Of a DNA stretch of 64,000 nt, positions 24,453 through 33,808 are shown piece after piece; positions within the stretch are counted from its first letter, which is position 1, and every line of letters starts with the position of its first letter. The notes under the pieces were generated by a model. That model searched no databases and was not told the origin of the DNA. It saw only the letters and a program-made list of their open reading frames with translations. The position numbers and the translations under genes were made by a program. The stretch is from Spirochaetia bacterium (GTDB taxonomy: Bacteria > Spirochaetota > Spirochaetia > CAKZLE01): positions 73,457 through 137,456 of the forward strand of contig JAIPFY010000001.1 of NCBI GenBank assembly GCA_021736385.1, given 5' to 3'.

Positions 24453-25391
24453 ATGAACACATACCTGAAAGAATACCAGTGGTCTCAGATCGGGGCGATG
24501 CTGAAGAACAACAAACGCATACCAAAGACATGTACCGATGATTGTACCGGCAAGCTGGTGCTCATAACCGGCACCACCTCCGGTATCGGGTACCATACGG
24601 CTCTGGCCTATGCATCCCGGGGTGCTGACCTGATCTGTGTGAACAGGAACAAAGAGAAGACCATAGAGCTGTGTGAGAAGATAGAACGTGAATACGGGGT
24701 CTCCTGCAGCTGGTATCTGGCTGATTACACCAGATTGGACGAGGTGCTTGCCGTCGGAAGACAGCTGGCAGCCCTGGATCGCGATATCGATATACTCATC
24801 CACAATGCCGGGGTGTTCATGACGAAGAAGTCCATCACCTCCGACGGCTATGAGCAGGTCTACCAGGTGAATTTTCTCAGCTCCTGCATCCTGACCCACA
24901 TGCTGAAAGACAAGCTCATCGCACAGAAGGAAGCACGGATCCTCTATGTGAACTCAGAGGGCCACCGCTTCGCATTATCGGGAGTGCCGCTTGATGACCC
25001 GCACTGGAAGCGGCACCGGTACACCGGACTGAAAAGCTACGGGGTAGCCAAGACGGCCCAACTGCTCTCGCTGATCCCGTTCACCTCCATGTTCGACGGC
25101 AGCGGCGTGACGATCAATGCCATGCATCCCGGAGATGTGAAGACGAACATGGGAGAGAACAACGGAAGGATCTACAGGTTCTTCAAACATCTGTTCATAA
25201 ACACCTCTGCCAGGTCCCCAGAACTCTCTGCTCAGGCGCTCTACTATCTCGGGGTATCGAACGATCTGGATTCGATCAGCGGCAGATTCTTCAACTTCAC
25301 CACAGAAGAGATCCCGGCTCCTCACGCCCTTGATGCAGAGGCTGCCTGGAGGCTGTGGGATACACTACATGATGCAGGAGTGCTGAGATGA
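24453..25391 (+). CDS. Short-chain dehydrogenase/reductase
   Basis: About 312 residues. Classical SDR features are the cofactor loop VLITGTTSGIGYHTALAYAS, NAG in ILIHNAGVFM, a Ser in ILYVNSEGHRF and the catalytic YGVAK. An N-terminal extension of roughly 35 residues precedes the Rossmann fold, as in retinol-dehydrogenase-like members. Tyr and Lys are intact, so it should be an active NAD(P)-dependent oxidoreductase acting on a hydrophobic alcohol or ketone. It begins 4 bp after the NTF2-like gene, has no good ribosome binding site (translational coupling is likely) and overlaps the following flavoprotein gene by ATGA. Confidence 0.88.
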   Translation: MNTYLKEYQWSQIGAMLKNNKRIPKTCTDDCTGKLVLITGTTSGIGYHTALAYASRGADLICVNRNKEKTIELCEKIEREYGVSCSWYLADYTRLDEVLAVGRQLAALDRDIDILIHNAGVFMTKKSITSDGYEQVYQVNFLSSCILTHMLKDKLIAQKEARILYVNSEGHRFALSGVPLDDPHWKRHRYTGLKSYGVAKTAQLLSLIPFTSMFDGSGVTINAMHPGDVKTNMGENNGRIYRFFKHLFINTSARSPELSAQALYYLGVSNDLDSISGRFFNFTTEEIPAPHALDAEAAWRLWDTLHDAGVLR

Positions 25392-26992
25392 AGGGAACAC
25401 ACCAGAAGCTGGTGATCGTCGGGGCCGGGCTTGCCGGGCTCACCGCGGCGGCATACCTTTCACGTGAGGGGTATGCGGTACAGCTGATCGAGAAGAACCA
25501 GAAGTGCGGCGGGATGCTCAACTCCTTCACCCGCGATGGATACCTCTTCGATGCCGGCGCACGGTCTATCGAGAACTCGGGCATCATCAGGCCCATGCTG
25601 AAGGATCTTGGTATCGATCTGCCGCTGCTCAACAGCCCGGTATCGATCGGTGTCGGCTCTGAGGTCCTGTCGATCACCGATGAACAGGACATCAGCAGAT
25701 ACATGGATCTTCTCAAAGATCTCTATCCTGAAGACCGTACTGAGATCGACAGCCTCTACCGGGTCATCAGGAAGATCGTGAAGAGCATGCATACCATCTA
25801 CGGGTTCGATAATCCTGTGTTCACGAAGGATTTCACCCATGACTATCCCTACCTCTTCAAGCAGCTGCTGCCGTGGTTCGGGAAGTTCATCCTGGCGGTC
25901 ATGCACATGAACCGCATGGATGAACCGATCGAAGGGTTCCTGCGAAAGATCACGAACAACGAGTCCCTGGTATCGATCATCGATCAGCACTTCTTCAAGA
26001 GCACTCCGACCTTCTTCGCCCTGGGCTACTTCTATGTCTATCTGGATTATATCTACCCGGAAGGAGGGACGGGCATGCTCACCGCTAGCCTTGCCGACCT
26101 GATCAGAGAACAGGGCGGAGAGATCCTGACAGACACGACGATCACCTCGGTAGATGCCGCACAGAAGACGGTGACCGACAGCGAACAGCGGGTCTACAGC
26201 TACGACCAGCTGGTCTGGGCTGCCGACCTGAAGAGGCTGTATGCGATCACAGATACTGCGAAGCTCGATCAGCGGATCATTGAGCAGATCGAACACCACA
26301 GGAGTGCCATAGAGGCCAGTCGGGGCGGGGATTCGATATTCAGCCTCTATCTGGGTGTCGATCTTCCCAATGAGTACTTCTTTGAACGGTCCAACGGACA
26401 TCTGTTCTATACCCCGAGCAGCGAGGGACTCAGAACCACTCATACGAGTGAGCTCGATGAGCTGCTTGAGAACTTCGAGAGCACATCGAAAGAACAGGTC
26501 CTGCAGTGGCTCGACCGGTACTGCGAACTGAATACCTACGAGATCTCGATCCCGTCCCTGCGGGACCCTCACCTCTCTCCCGATGGCAAGACCGGAGTGA
26601 TCATCAGCCTGCTGTTCGAGTATGAACTGATACGGAAGATCGAGGAGGCCCGGTGGTATGATGAGTTCAAGACCGAGGTGGAGGATCGGATCATCAAGAT
26701 CCTGAGTGATTCCCTCTATGAGGGTCTCGACGATCATATACAGCTGCGGTTCTCATCGACCCCGCTGTCGATCGAACGGCATTTCGGCAGCTCCGAGGGC
26801 GGTATCACGGGATGGACCTATGAGAGGGCAGTCCCGGTGATCAGTGACCTGAAGAAGATCCCCAGGTCGGTCAAGACCCCGTTCCCCGATATCTTACAGA
26901 TCGGTCAGTGGGCCTACAGCCCCGCGGGGATACCGACTGCGATCCTCACAGGCTGGTATGCCGCTGATGCGATCATCGGTGATAAGCAGTAG
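25388..26992 (+). CDS. Phytoene-desaturase-like FAD oxidoreductase
   Basis: 534 residues of the CrtI/CrtISO-like flavin amine-oxidase superfamily. The N-terminal dinucleotide motif is VIVGAGLAGLTAAAYLSREG, followed by KCGGMLNSFTRDGYLFDAG. A central GGTGMLTASLADLIREQGGE and the C-terminal FAD-contact region LQIGQWAYSPAGIPTAILTG are present. Members desaturate, saturate or isomerise polyisoprenoids and retinoids or act on other lipids. No phytoene synthase is nearby, so carotenoid synthesis as such is not supported. Overlap with the SDR gene suggests a two-step redox conversion of a shared lipophilic substrate. Confidence 0.82.
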   Translation: MKGTHQKLVIVGAGLAGLTAAAYLSREGYAVQLIEKNQKCGGMLNSFTRDGYLFDAGARSIENSGIIRPMLKDLGIDLPLLNSPVSIGVGSEVLSITDEQDISRYMDLLKDLYPEDRTEIDSLYRVIRKIVKSMHTIYGFDNPVFTKDFTHDYPYLFKQLLPWFGKFILAVMHMNRMDEPIEGFLRKITNNESLVSIIDQHFFKSTPTFFALGYFYVYLDYIYPEGGTGMLTASLADLIREQGGEILTDTTITSVDAAQKTVTDSEQRVYSYDQLVWAADLKRLYAITDTAKLDQRIIEQIEHHRSAIEASRGGDSIFSLYLGVDLPNEYFFERSNGHLFYTPSSEGLRTTHTSELDELLENFESTSKEQVLQWLDRYCELNTYEISIPSLRDPHLSPDGKTGVIISLLFEYELIRKIEEARWYDEFKTEVEDRIIKILSDSLYEGLDDHIQLRFSSTPLSIERHFGSSEGGITGWTYERAVPVISDLKKIPRSVKTPFPDILQIGQWAYSPAGIPTAILTGWYAADAIIGDKQ

Positions 26993-27101
26993 AGGGGACT
27001 CATCCGGCAGGGCTGACTCTCATGCTCCATACAGTGCCAACCGGGACTGCTTCAGACTCTGGTCTCACTACAATTGTATTATCAGAACAGCATAATGTCT
27101 T

Positions 27102-27129
27102 TTGCACAGGACCCATTCCATGGTACAAT
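27102..27129 (+). promoter_or_regulatory. Promoter of the CheB-CheR-PAS gene
   Basis: TTGCAC (27102-27107), a 16-bp spacer and an extended -10 TGGTACAAT (hexamer 27124-27129). It predicts an RNA start near 27136, which excludes the TTG and ATG starts of the track ORF and favours GTG 27153. Confidence 0.5.
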
Positions 27130-27152
27130 TGGGAAAAAGTGTGAGGTTCCCT

Positions 27153-30100
27153 GTGTCAGTCAAAACAACAGAATCTTTTCCGATCGTAGGGGTAGGTGCA
27201 TCAGCTGGTGGATTGGAGGCCTTGAGTGAGTTCTTCGCAGCCATGCCCGAATCTCCCGGAGCTGCATTCGTGGTTGTCCAGCATCTCTCCCCGAACTTCA
27301 GATCCCTCATGGATGAGCTGCTCTCGAGGATCACCGATCTTCCGATTCAGATCGTCAGTGACGGCATGCAGATCGAGAAGGACCATATCTATCTTATCCC
27401 TCCCAAGATGAACATGACGATCTTCCACCGGAGACTGCTGCTGCAGGAACACCTGCGTTCGAAGCAGCTCAATCTTCCTATCGATATCTTCTTCCGTTCC
27501 CTGGCGAAGGATGTGGAGAAAGATGCAGTCGGGATCATCCTCTCGGGTACCGGCAGCGATGGGACCCTGGGGATCAGGGCGATCAAATCGAACGGCGGTA
27601 TCGCCATGGTCCAGGATGTACGGTCTTCCAAGTTCGATGGCATGCCCAAGAGTTCCATCGCGACCGGGATCGTCGATGTCATCCTTCCCCCCGCAGAACT
27701 GGCACAGCGTCTGGTTGAATACTTCCAGCACCCCCTCTCCCACTCATCTCTGAATGTGGTCGAAGTCATCGAACACGACGGGACCCATCTGAGTAAGATC
27801 ATCGAGATCCTGCGGAATCGGTATGATGTCGATTTCTCGCTGTACAAGGAGAGCACCATCATCAGGCGGATCGAGAAGAGGATCCATCTGACCCGCAACA
27901 CATCGGTAGAAGAGTATCTCAAGTATCTGTTCGAGCATGTGGAGGAGGTCTCAGCCCTCTATGATGATCTGCTGATCGGGGTGACCCGATTCTTTCGTGA
28001 TGAGAAGGCATTCGAAGCGCTCAAAAATGAGATCATCCCGAAGATCTGTGCAGAGAAGCGCAATGATGAGGTCATCCGTCTGTGGATCCCGGGCTGCTCT
28101 ACCGGAGAGGAGGTCTACTCCATAGCGATCCTGTTCCACGATCATCTGAGAGAGCACAAGCTGCACCGGGTCCTGAAGATCTTCGCGACCGATATCGACA
28201 GCAGATCTCTGGAGTATGCATCTACGGGGACCTACCCGGAGAATATCGTCTCAGATGTCCCTGAGGAGTATCTTGAGCAGTTCTTCACCCGAAAGGAGAA
28301 CCGATTCCAGATCATCGAACGCATACGCAGTTCGATCGTCTTCGCACGGCACAACCTGCTCAAGGACCCCCCGTTCTCCAAGCTCGATCTGATCAGCTGC
28401 AGGAACCTGCTGATCTATCTGAATACTGATATCCAGCAGAAGGTGATCACCACCTTCTATGCCTCCCTGCAGCCGAAAGGGGTACTGCTGCTTGGCAGCA
28501 GTGAAGCTGTCGGGGCCCTCTCTGAGTACTTCACCATCATCAGGCATAAAGAGAAGATCTTCAGCAAGAAGCCCGGGAAGGCCTCGGTCTATCATGAGAT
28601 GATCGTACCCTCCCCGTCACACGCCCCGCTTCATGACGCCCTGCAGGGCAGCAGGTACTCTTCCAGTGAATCGAAGCATGTCCCGAAGATAGCCGACTTG
28701 ATCGATGATCTGCTTCAGGGGTTCCTTCCCCCGTCAGTCATCATCGATGAGCAGATGACGATCATACACACCATCCATGACATGAGCCGCTATATCCAGC
28801 TGGCACCGGGGGCCGTGAGCCTCGACCTTCTCAAGAATGTCGACAGGGAGCTGTCGATCATCCTCAGCAGTATCATCAGGAACGTCAAGGACAATGATGA
28901 CGGGATCCCGGTAGAACTCAAGGCGATCTCGATCGGTGCATACCCGGAGGTACTGCTGAACATCAGAGCTTTTCGCATCAGGGGCACCTATATCCTCATG
29001 TCGTTCGAACAGGAGCCCGTCCATACCCGGACAGAGACCCCTGATACGCATGCGATCTCCACCGAACAGTTCGATACCACGTCCCGGTATCGGGAACACA
29101 TAGATGAACTGGAGAAGGAACTGCAGTATAAGAATGAGACGATACAGGCCACGGTCGAAGAACTTGAGACCTCCAATGAGGAGCTGCAGTCATCCAATGA
29201 AGAGCTCATTGCCTCGAACGAGGAGCTCCAGAGCACGAACGAGGAGCTGCAATCGGTCAATGAGGAGCTCTATACGGTAAACAGCGAGTTCCAGGACAAG
29301 ATCGAAGAACTCACTGAGCTCAACAGTGATATGAACAACCTGCTGAAGAACACCGAGATCGGGACCATGTTCCTGGACAGGAACCTGCTGATCAGGAAGG
29401 TGAACGAGAAGGCAAGCAAGCTTACCCGGGTCCTCCAGCTGGATGTGGGACGTTCTGTGCGGCACCTGAACTATGATCACTTCGATCCTGGTTTCGTCGG
29501 CAGGATCGAACAGGTGGTAACAGATCTGCAGAGACAGGAGTACGAGTTCACCGGTGATGATGGGATCAGCACACTTGCCCGGATACAGCCCTACCGCACT
29601 GCAGAGGGAGCTGTCGAGGGGATCCTTATCGTGTTCATCGATATCACATCTCTGAAGCAGTCCCAGCTGCGGAACAGGCAGCTGGTGAGCAGACTCGATA
29701 GGGCTATGAAGATCGGCGGGATCGGCTGGTGGGAGTTCGATGTGATCACCGGTGAGGTACGAACGAGTGCCTCGAAGCCTGCACTGCTCGGGTATGCACC
29801 CGATGAGCTCGGAAGCACCGTGAGCGACTGGACCGAACTGATCCATCCGGAAGATACCGAGCAGGCCCATGCAGCGATGCGGGAGCTGATCGACGGCACC
29901 TCACCGATCTATGAGGCTGAATACCGGCTTCGCTGCAAAGACGGCGGGTATCGCTGGTTCAGGGATTCAGGGACGGTGATCTCTCTGACCGGAAAGGGGG
30001 AGACACAGACGGTCGCCGGTGTCGTCATGGATATATCGGAAGAGAAGCAGAACAGCCTCCAGCGGCAGAAGAGTTCGGTACTGCTGTATGATATCCTGTC

Positions 30101-30446
30101 ACTGAACCCTGCTGCCTGTGTCGTGCTCGACGGAGAGGGAACGATCACCTATGCCAATGATCCGGCACAGAAGATGCTCAGGGTCACCGGCAAGCAGATC
30201 GCCCAGAGGAGCTTCGATGACAGCAGGTGGCAGATCACCGATACAGAGGGCAAGATGATACCTCCGGAGCAGCTGCCCTTCTCCGTGGTGATGAAGACCG
30301 GCACCCCGGTCGATAAGATGGTTCACCGTATCACCTATGCAGATGGGGAACATCTTGATATTCAGATAAGCGGTAGAGCATTGTTCTCCGATGCGGGAAG
30401 ACCGGACGGTGCAGTGTTCATGCTCAATGGACAGAAGAGGACGTAA
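27153..30446 (+). CDS. CheB-CheR fusion with PAS domains and no kinase domain
   Basis: About 1,097 residues. A CheB-type methylesterase domain (10-190) keeps the catalytic set GASAGG (Ser), QHLSP (His) and GTGSDGTLG (Asp). A CheR-type methyltransferase (about 200-460) has [22 protein letters not shown] and [15 protein letters not shown]-like region, the characteristic [13 protein letters not shown] coiled coil (about 640-700) and three PAS segments follow (the clearest near 830-960: [23 protein letters not shown]). The protein ends in the last PAS with no histidine-kinase module; the kinase is supplied by the next gene 11 bp downstream. GTG 27153 with GAGG 6 bases upstream is preferred because of the promoter position. 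Likely signals through the partner kinase rather than flagellar chemotaxis (inference). Confidence 0.9.
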   Translation: MSVKTTESFPIVGVGASAGGLEALSEFFAAMPESPGAAFVVVQHLSPNFRSLMDELLSRITDLPIQIVSDGMQIEKDHIYLIPPKMNMTIFHRRLLLQEHLRSKQLNLPIDIFFRSLAKDVEKDAVGIILSGTGSDGTLGIRAIKSNGGIAMVQDVRSSKFDGMPKSSIATGIVDVILPPAELAQRLVEYFQHPLSHSSLNVVEVIEHDGTHLSKIIEILRNRYDVDFSLYKESTIIRRIEKRIHLTRNTSVEEYLKYLFEHVEEVSALYDDLLIGVTRFFRDEKAFEALKNEIIPKICAEKRNDEVIRLWIPGCSTGEEVYSIAILFHDHLREHKLHRVLKIFATDIDSRSLEYASTGTYPENIVSDVPEEYLEQFFTRKENRFQIIERIRSSIVFARHNLLKDPPFSKLDLISCRNLLIYLNTDIQQKVITTFYASLQPKGVLLLGSSEAVGALSEYFTIIRHKEKIFSKKPGKASVYHEMIVPSPSHAPLHDALQGSRYSSSESKHVPKIADLIDDLLQGFLPPSVIIDEQMTIIHTIHDMSRYIQLAPGAVSLDLLKNVDRELSIILSSIIRNVKDNDDGIPVELKAISIGAYPEVLLNIRAFRIRGTYILMSFEQEPVHTRTETPDTHAISTEQFDTTSRYREHIDELEKELQYKNETIQATVEELETSNEELQSSNEELIASNEELQSTNEELQSVNEELYTVNSEFQDKIEELTELNSDMNNLLKNTEIGTMFLDRNLLIRKVNEKASKLTRVLQLDVGRSVRHLNYDHFDPGFVGRIEQVVTDLQRQEYEFTGDDGISTLARIQPYRTAEGAVEGILIVFIDITSLKQSQLRNRQLVSRLDRAMKIGGIGWWEFDVITGEVRTSASKPALLGYAPDELGSTVSDWTELIHPEDTEQAHAAMRELIDGTSPIYEAEYRLRCKDGGYRWFRDSGTVISLTGKGETQTVAGVVMDISEEKQNSLQRQKSSVLLYDILSLNPAACVVLDGEGTITYANDPAQKMLRVTGKQIAQRSFDDSRWQITDTEGKMIPPEQLPFSVVMKTGTPVDKMVHRITYADGEHLDIQISGRALFSDAGRPDGAVFMLNGQKRT

Positions 30447-30457
30447 CAGGTGTTGAT

Positions 30458-32203
30458 ATGACAGACAAGAGTGCAGACAGCCTGCGGCAGCGGGCCATAG
30501 AGACGTTGAAACATCAGGACAGGCAGATAACGGCTGATTCGATCGATCTGCAGACCGTGATCGAGGAGCTCAATATCTATCATATCGAGCTGGAGCACCA
30601 GAATGATAATCTGAGAACCAGTCAGTATGAGCTGGAGATGAGCCGAGAGCGGTTCTCGGCCTTGTTCAGGTATGCCCCTGTCGGGTACATCATCTTTGAT
30701 GATGAATCGGTGATCCATGAGATCAATGAGCTTGCGGGGGCTATGCTGCAGCTGCATGATCAGACGGTCTCAGAGCAGCGACTGTCCTTCACCCGGTATA
30801 TCGATCCTGCACATCAGGATACCTTCTATTTCCATACCAGAAAGGTATTCTCCACCCACTGTATCGACTACTGTGAGATCGAGCTGAAGATCGAGGGCAG
30901 GAGGATACCGGTCCGTCTGCAGAGCCAGCTGGACCCCTCCTGCAGCTCCGGGGAGTGCAGGAGGATCCTCTGTTCGATCATTGATATCTCTGAATCGAAG
31001 AAGATCCAGCTCGAACTCTTCGAGAACAACATCAGACTGCAGAAGACCCTCGAGGAACTGCAGAGCACACAGAGACAGCTCATCGTATCAGAACGGCTCT
31101 CAGCCGTGGGTCAGCTCACTGCAGGGATCGCCCATGATTTCAACAACATCCTCAGCGGTATGATGGGGTATGCAGAGCTGCTCAATATATCAGAACAGCA
31201 CCCGCAATGGATGCACAGCCATCTGGACGCCCTCCTGGAGGCAGGGGAACGAGCTTCCCGTCTGGTCAAGCAGCTGCTTGATTTCAGCAGCATCAGTATC
31301 AGTGACCTGCATGTCTTCAATATGAGAGAAGTACTGGAAGACTGGTTCGCATTCATACGGCATACGATCGCAGAGCAGATCCAGTTCTCCCTGCAGATCC
31401 CCGAATCCGGGGACTTCCTGATCTTCGGGGATCCCGAGCAGGTCCGTCAGGTGCTTACCAATCTGGCGATCAATGCCAAAGATGCCATACAGCAGAATGG
31501 AAGGATCGAGGTGCGGCTGAGCATGGGAGATGACAATCAGGTCATCATCGAGCTTTCCGATACCGGAAGCGGTATCAGTCCCGAGGTGCTCGAGCATATC
31601 TTCGAGCCGTTCTTCACCACCAAGGTGATAGGAAAGGGTACTGGTCTCGGTCTATCACAGGCCTACGGTATCATGAGACAGCATGACGGATCAGTCGAGG
31701 TGGAGAAGAACATCCCGACCGGTACGATCTTCCGTCTCAGGTTCCCGCTGGCTGCAGAGACAGAAGCAGATCACAGTACCGCTGCCACGGAGAAGAGGCC
31801 TCAGGCACTTACCCAGACGAGCGGTAATGAGACCCTGCTGCTCGTTGAGGATGATAAGCATATGAGGAATGCTGTCAGGCAGATGCTGGAGAACCTGGGA
31901 TACCATGTCATCACAGCCGGTGATGGTATCGACGGGATCCATGCGTACTGGGCCCACCGGGATTCGATCAGGCTGGTCATCACCGATCTGGTCATGCCCG
32001 ATATGGGGGGAGCGGAATTGATCCGAACGATCCATGAGGAGGCCCCGCAGCTTCCGGTGATCCTGATCACCGGGTACCCGCTGCATACCGAGGTCCTAGA
32101 TGAAATCAGAGAATCAGTTACGTTGCTGAAGAAGCCCTTCTCACTCTCCACGCTCTCACTCCTGCTGCAGGAGACCCTGCAGCACACAGATGCAGACAGC
32201 TGA
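30458..32203 (+). CDS. Hybrid PAS sensor histidine kinase with C-terminal receiver
   Basis: 581 residues. A coiled segment (40-65) leads to a PAS domain (about 65-175: [19 protein letters not shown]). A HisKA dimerisation helix follows with His in [19 protein letters not shown], then an ATPase domain with N-box [15 protein letters not shown]1 [10 protein letters not shown]-box FEPFFTTK and G2 GKGTGLGLS, and a receiver domain (about 460-575) with Asp in [13 protein letters not shown] and Lys in TLLKKPFS. It is cytoplasmic, with no transmembrane segments. It is adjacent to the CheB-CheR-PAS protein, which lacks a kinase; together they make up the domain set normally found in one polypeptide. 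Confidence 0.93.
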   Translation: MTDKSADSLRQRAIETLKHQDRQITADSIDLQTVIEELNIYHIELEHQNDNLRTSQYELEMSRERFSALFRYAPVGYIIFDDESVIHEINELAGAMLQLHDQTVSEQRLSFTRYIDPAHQDTFYFHTRKVFSTHCIDYCEIELKIEGRRIPVRLQSQLDPSCSSGECRRILCSIIDISESKKIQLELFENNIRLQKTLEELQSTQRQLIVSERLSAVGQLTAGIAHDFNNILSGMMGYAELLNISEQHPQWMHSHLDALLEAGERASRLVKQLLDFSSISISDLHVFNMREVLEDWFAFIRHTIAEQIQFSLQIPESGDFLIFGDPEQVRQVLTNLAINAKDAIQQNGRIEVRLSMGDDNQVIIELSDTGSGISPEVLEHIFEPFFTTKVIGKGTGLGLSQAYGIMRQHDGSVEVEKNIPTGTIFRLRFPLAAETEADHSTAATEKRPQALTQTSGNETLLLVEDDKHMRNAVRQMLENLGYHVITAGDGIDGIHAYWAHRDSIRLVITDLVMPDMGGAELIRTIHEEAPQLPVILITGYPLHTEVLDEIRESVTLLKKPFSLSTLSLLLQETLQHTDADS

Positions 32204-32459
32204 GTGAATACAGACAGCTTGGTGCAAGTATACAGCCGTCTTTCATATGCAGAGCACTCTATTCTTTGCTGCCTGCCTCCTCTCAGCTGATGGATCCTCT
32301 GCACAGCTTCGTGTATGATTGGTCAGAGAAGAGGACTTCACTCTAGCCTGCAGCAGATCACCGGCAACGGTGATCCGGGTACCAGTCTTGAAAGAGAGCT
32401 CTTCATATGGCCACGGGCTTCTTGAACTGACTTGCTAAATATGGTTATGTAGAGATTAC
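32204..32459 (+). other. Intergenic region before the S1-domain gene
   Basis: About 255 bp with no gene seen on either strand. An imperfect direct repeat, GGTTATGTAGAGATTAC and GGTTATATATGGAGTTAC, spans the end of this stretch and the promoter of the next gene, about 39 bp apart. Confidence 0.3.
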
Positions 32460-32488
32460 TTGAGAACTACGATCAATCTGGTTATATA
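32460..32488 (+). promoter_or_regulatory. Promoter of the S1-domain gene
   Basis: TTGAGA (32460-32465) and TATATA (32483-32488) with a 17-bp spacer, immediately followed by GGAG and the ATG at 32501. The leader is very short. Confidence 0.5.
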
Positions 32489-32500
32489 TGGAGTTACGAT

Positions 32501-33667
32501 ATGAACGATTCACATACTGATGAGAATTTCGCCGAACTGTTTGCACAAAGCATGAACGAAGAGGTGAAACCCCTTGAGCCCGGCCAGCTGCTGGAGACTG
32601 AGATCGTCTCGATCTCAGGGGGCTGTGTCTTCCTGCAGCTCAGCGGGAAGAGCGAGGGTCAGATAGATGCAGAAGAACTGACTGATAAAGATGGGAACAT
32701 GACGGTGGAAGTCGGTGATACGATCAAGGCCTACTTCCATTCTGCCAAGAACGGAGACCTGCTCTTTACCACCCGAATACACGGCGAGAAAGCCGGGAGT
32801 GCCATACTGGAGACTGCGTTTCTGAATAAGATCCCCATCGAGGGGGTTGTTGAGAAGGAGATCAAGGGCGGCTACCAGATCACAGTAGGCGACACCCGTG
32901 CCTTCTGCCCCTATTCCCAGATCACCCTGAACAGGGCTGATTCTCCAGAGGATTTCATAGGTACCAAACAGACGTTCAGGATCACTGAGTATAAAGAGAA
33001 CGGTCGAAATCTTCTGGTATCTCGCAGAGTCATTCTGGAAGAGGAACGAAATGCGACGATAGAGGAACTGAAGAAGACCCTGAAGGAACACATGACCATA
33101 ACCGGTACGGTCAGGTCTCTTCAGGATTTTGGTGCTTTTGTCGATATCAGTGTCCTACGGGCATTGCTCCCGATCTCAGAGATCAGCAGAGAGCGCATCA
33201 CCGACCTGCACAAGGTCTTGAGCGTAGGTCAGGAGATCGAGGCTTCCATCATCAAGCTGGATTGGAAGAATGAACGGATCACGTTGAGTATGAAAGCCCT
33301 CCTTGCAGATCCCTGGGACAGTATCACGACAGACTATTCGGTGGGGTCCACCTATGAGGGGACTGTAGCACGACTTACCAATTTTGGAGCTTTTGTCACG
33401 CTGGAACCGGGTCTGGATGGTCTTATCCATATTTCTGATCTGCCAGGTGAGAGCCGTGATACCGATGGTGGCAAACCGGTAAAACAGGGTCAGACCATAC
33501 AGGTACAGATCACCAATATCGATGCAGAGAGGAGAAGGATGTCGTTGAAGCCTGTCTCCTCAGTCCAGGTGGATAAAGCGTTCACCCAGTATATGGAACC
33601 TGAATCTGATACCTATAACCCTTTCGCAGAGCTGCTGAAAGACCGAACAGATAAGAAGAAGAAATAG
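32501..33667 (+). CDS. S1-domain RNA-binding protein, four S1 repeats
   Basis: 388 residues with four OB-fold S1 repeats at about 28-90, 110-172, 195-265 and 280-355. The last two are the most canonical: TGTVRSLQDFGAFVDISVLRA and EGTVARLTNFGAFVTLEPGLDGLIHISDL. It resembles a shortened ribosomal protein S1, which in other bacteria has four to six repeats. S1 family members bind single-stranded RNA, helping translation initiation or RNA turnover. A Lys-rich tail (DRTDKKKK) ends the protein. It is monocistronic with its own promoter and followed by a 12-bp hairpin. It may be a second S1-like protein alongside the main rpsA elsewhere; the window cannot decide. Confidence 0.85.
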   Translation: MNDSHTDENFAELFAQSMNEEVKPLEPGQLLETEIVSISGGCVFLQLSGKSEGQIDAEELTDKDGNMTVEVGDTIKAYFHSAKNGDLLFTTRIHGEKAGSAILETAFLNKIPIEGVVEKEIKGGYQITVGDTRAFCPYSQITLNRADSPEDFIGTKQTFRITEYKENGRNLLVSRRVILEEERNATIEELKKTLKEHMTITGTVRSLQDFGAFVDISVLRALLPISEISRERITDLHKVLSVGQEIEASIIKLDWKNERITLSMKALLADPWDSITTDYSVGSTYEGTVARLTNFGAFVTLEPGLDGLIHISDLPGESRDTDGGKPVKQGQTIQVQITNIDAERRRMSLKPVSSVQVDKAFTQYMEPESDTYNPFAELLKDRTDKKKK

Positions 33668-33682
33668 TGTAGTAGTAGTAGT

Positions 33683-33710
33683 GATGACCGATACCCAGGT
33701 ATCGGTCATC
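33683..33710. terminator. Hairpin between convergent S1 and GH31 genes
   Basis: GATGACCGATAC, loop CCAG, GTATCGGTCATC: a perfect 12-bp stem placed 16 bp after the S1-domain stop and before the convergent GH31 gene end. It has no T-tract. A short GTA trinucleotide run precedes it. Confidence 0.5.
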
Positions 33711-33808
33711 ATCGTAGATTATGAGGTGGAGAATAGAGAGTCCAGGATACTGTCTGCACCCCCATCCTCTCTGCACCTGTCGTGACTGTCCCGATCATCT
33801 CATAGTGT

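Noticed and set aside
25460-26737. 425-codon minus-strand ORF opposite the desaturase-like gene
   Set aside because: It is the antisense shadow of the real FAD oxidoreductase, which has clear motifs and operon coupling.
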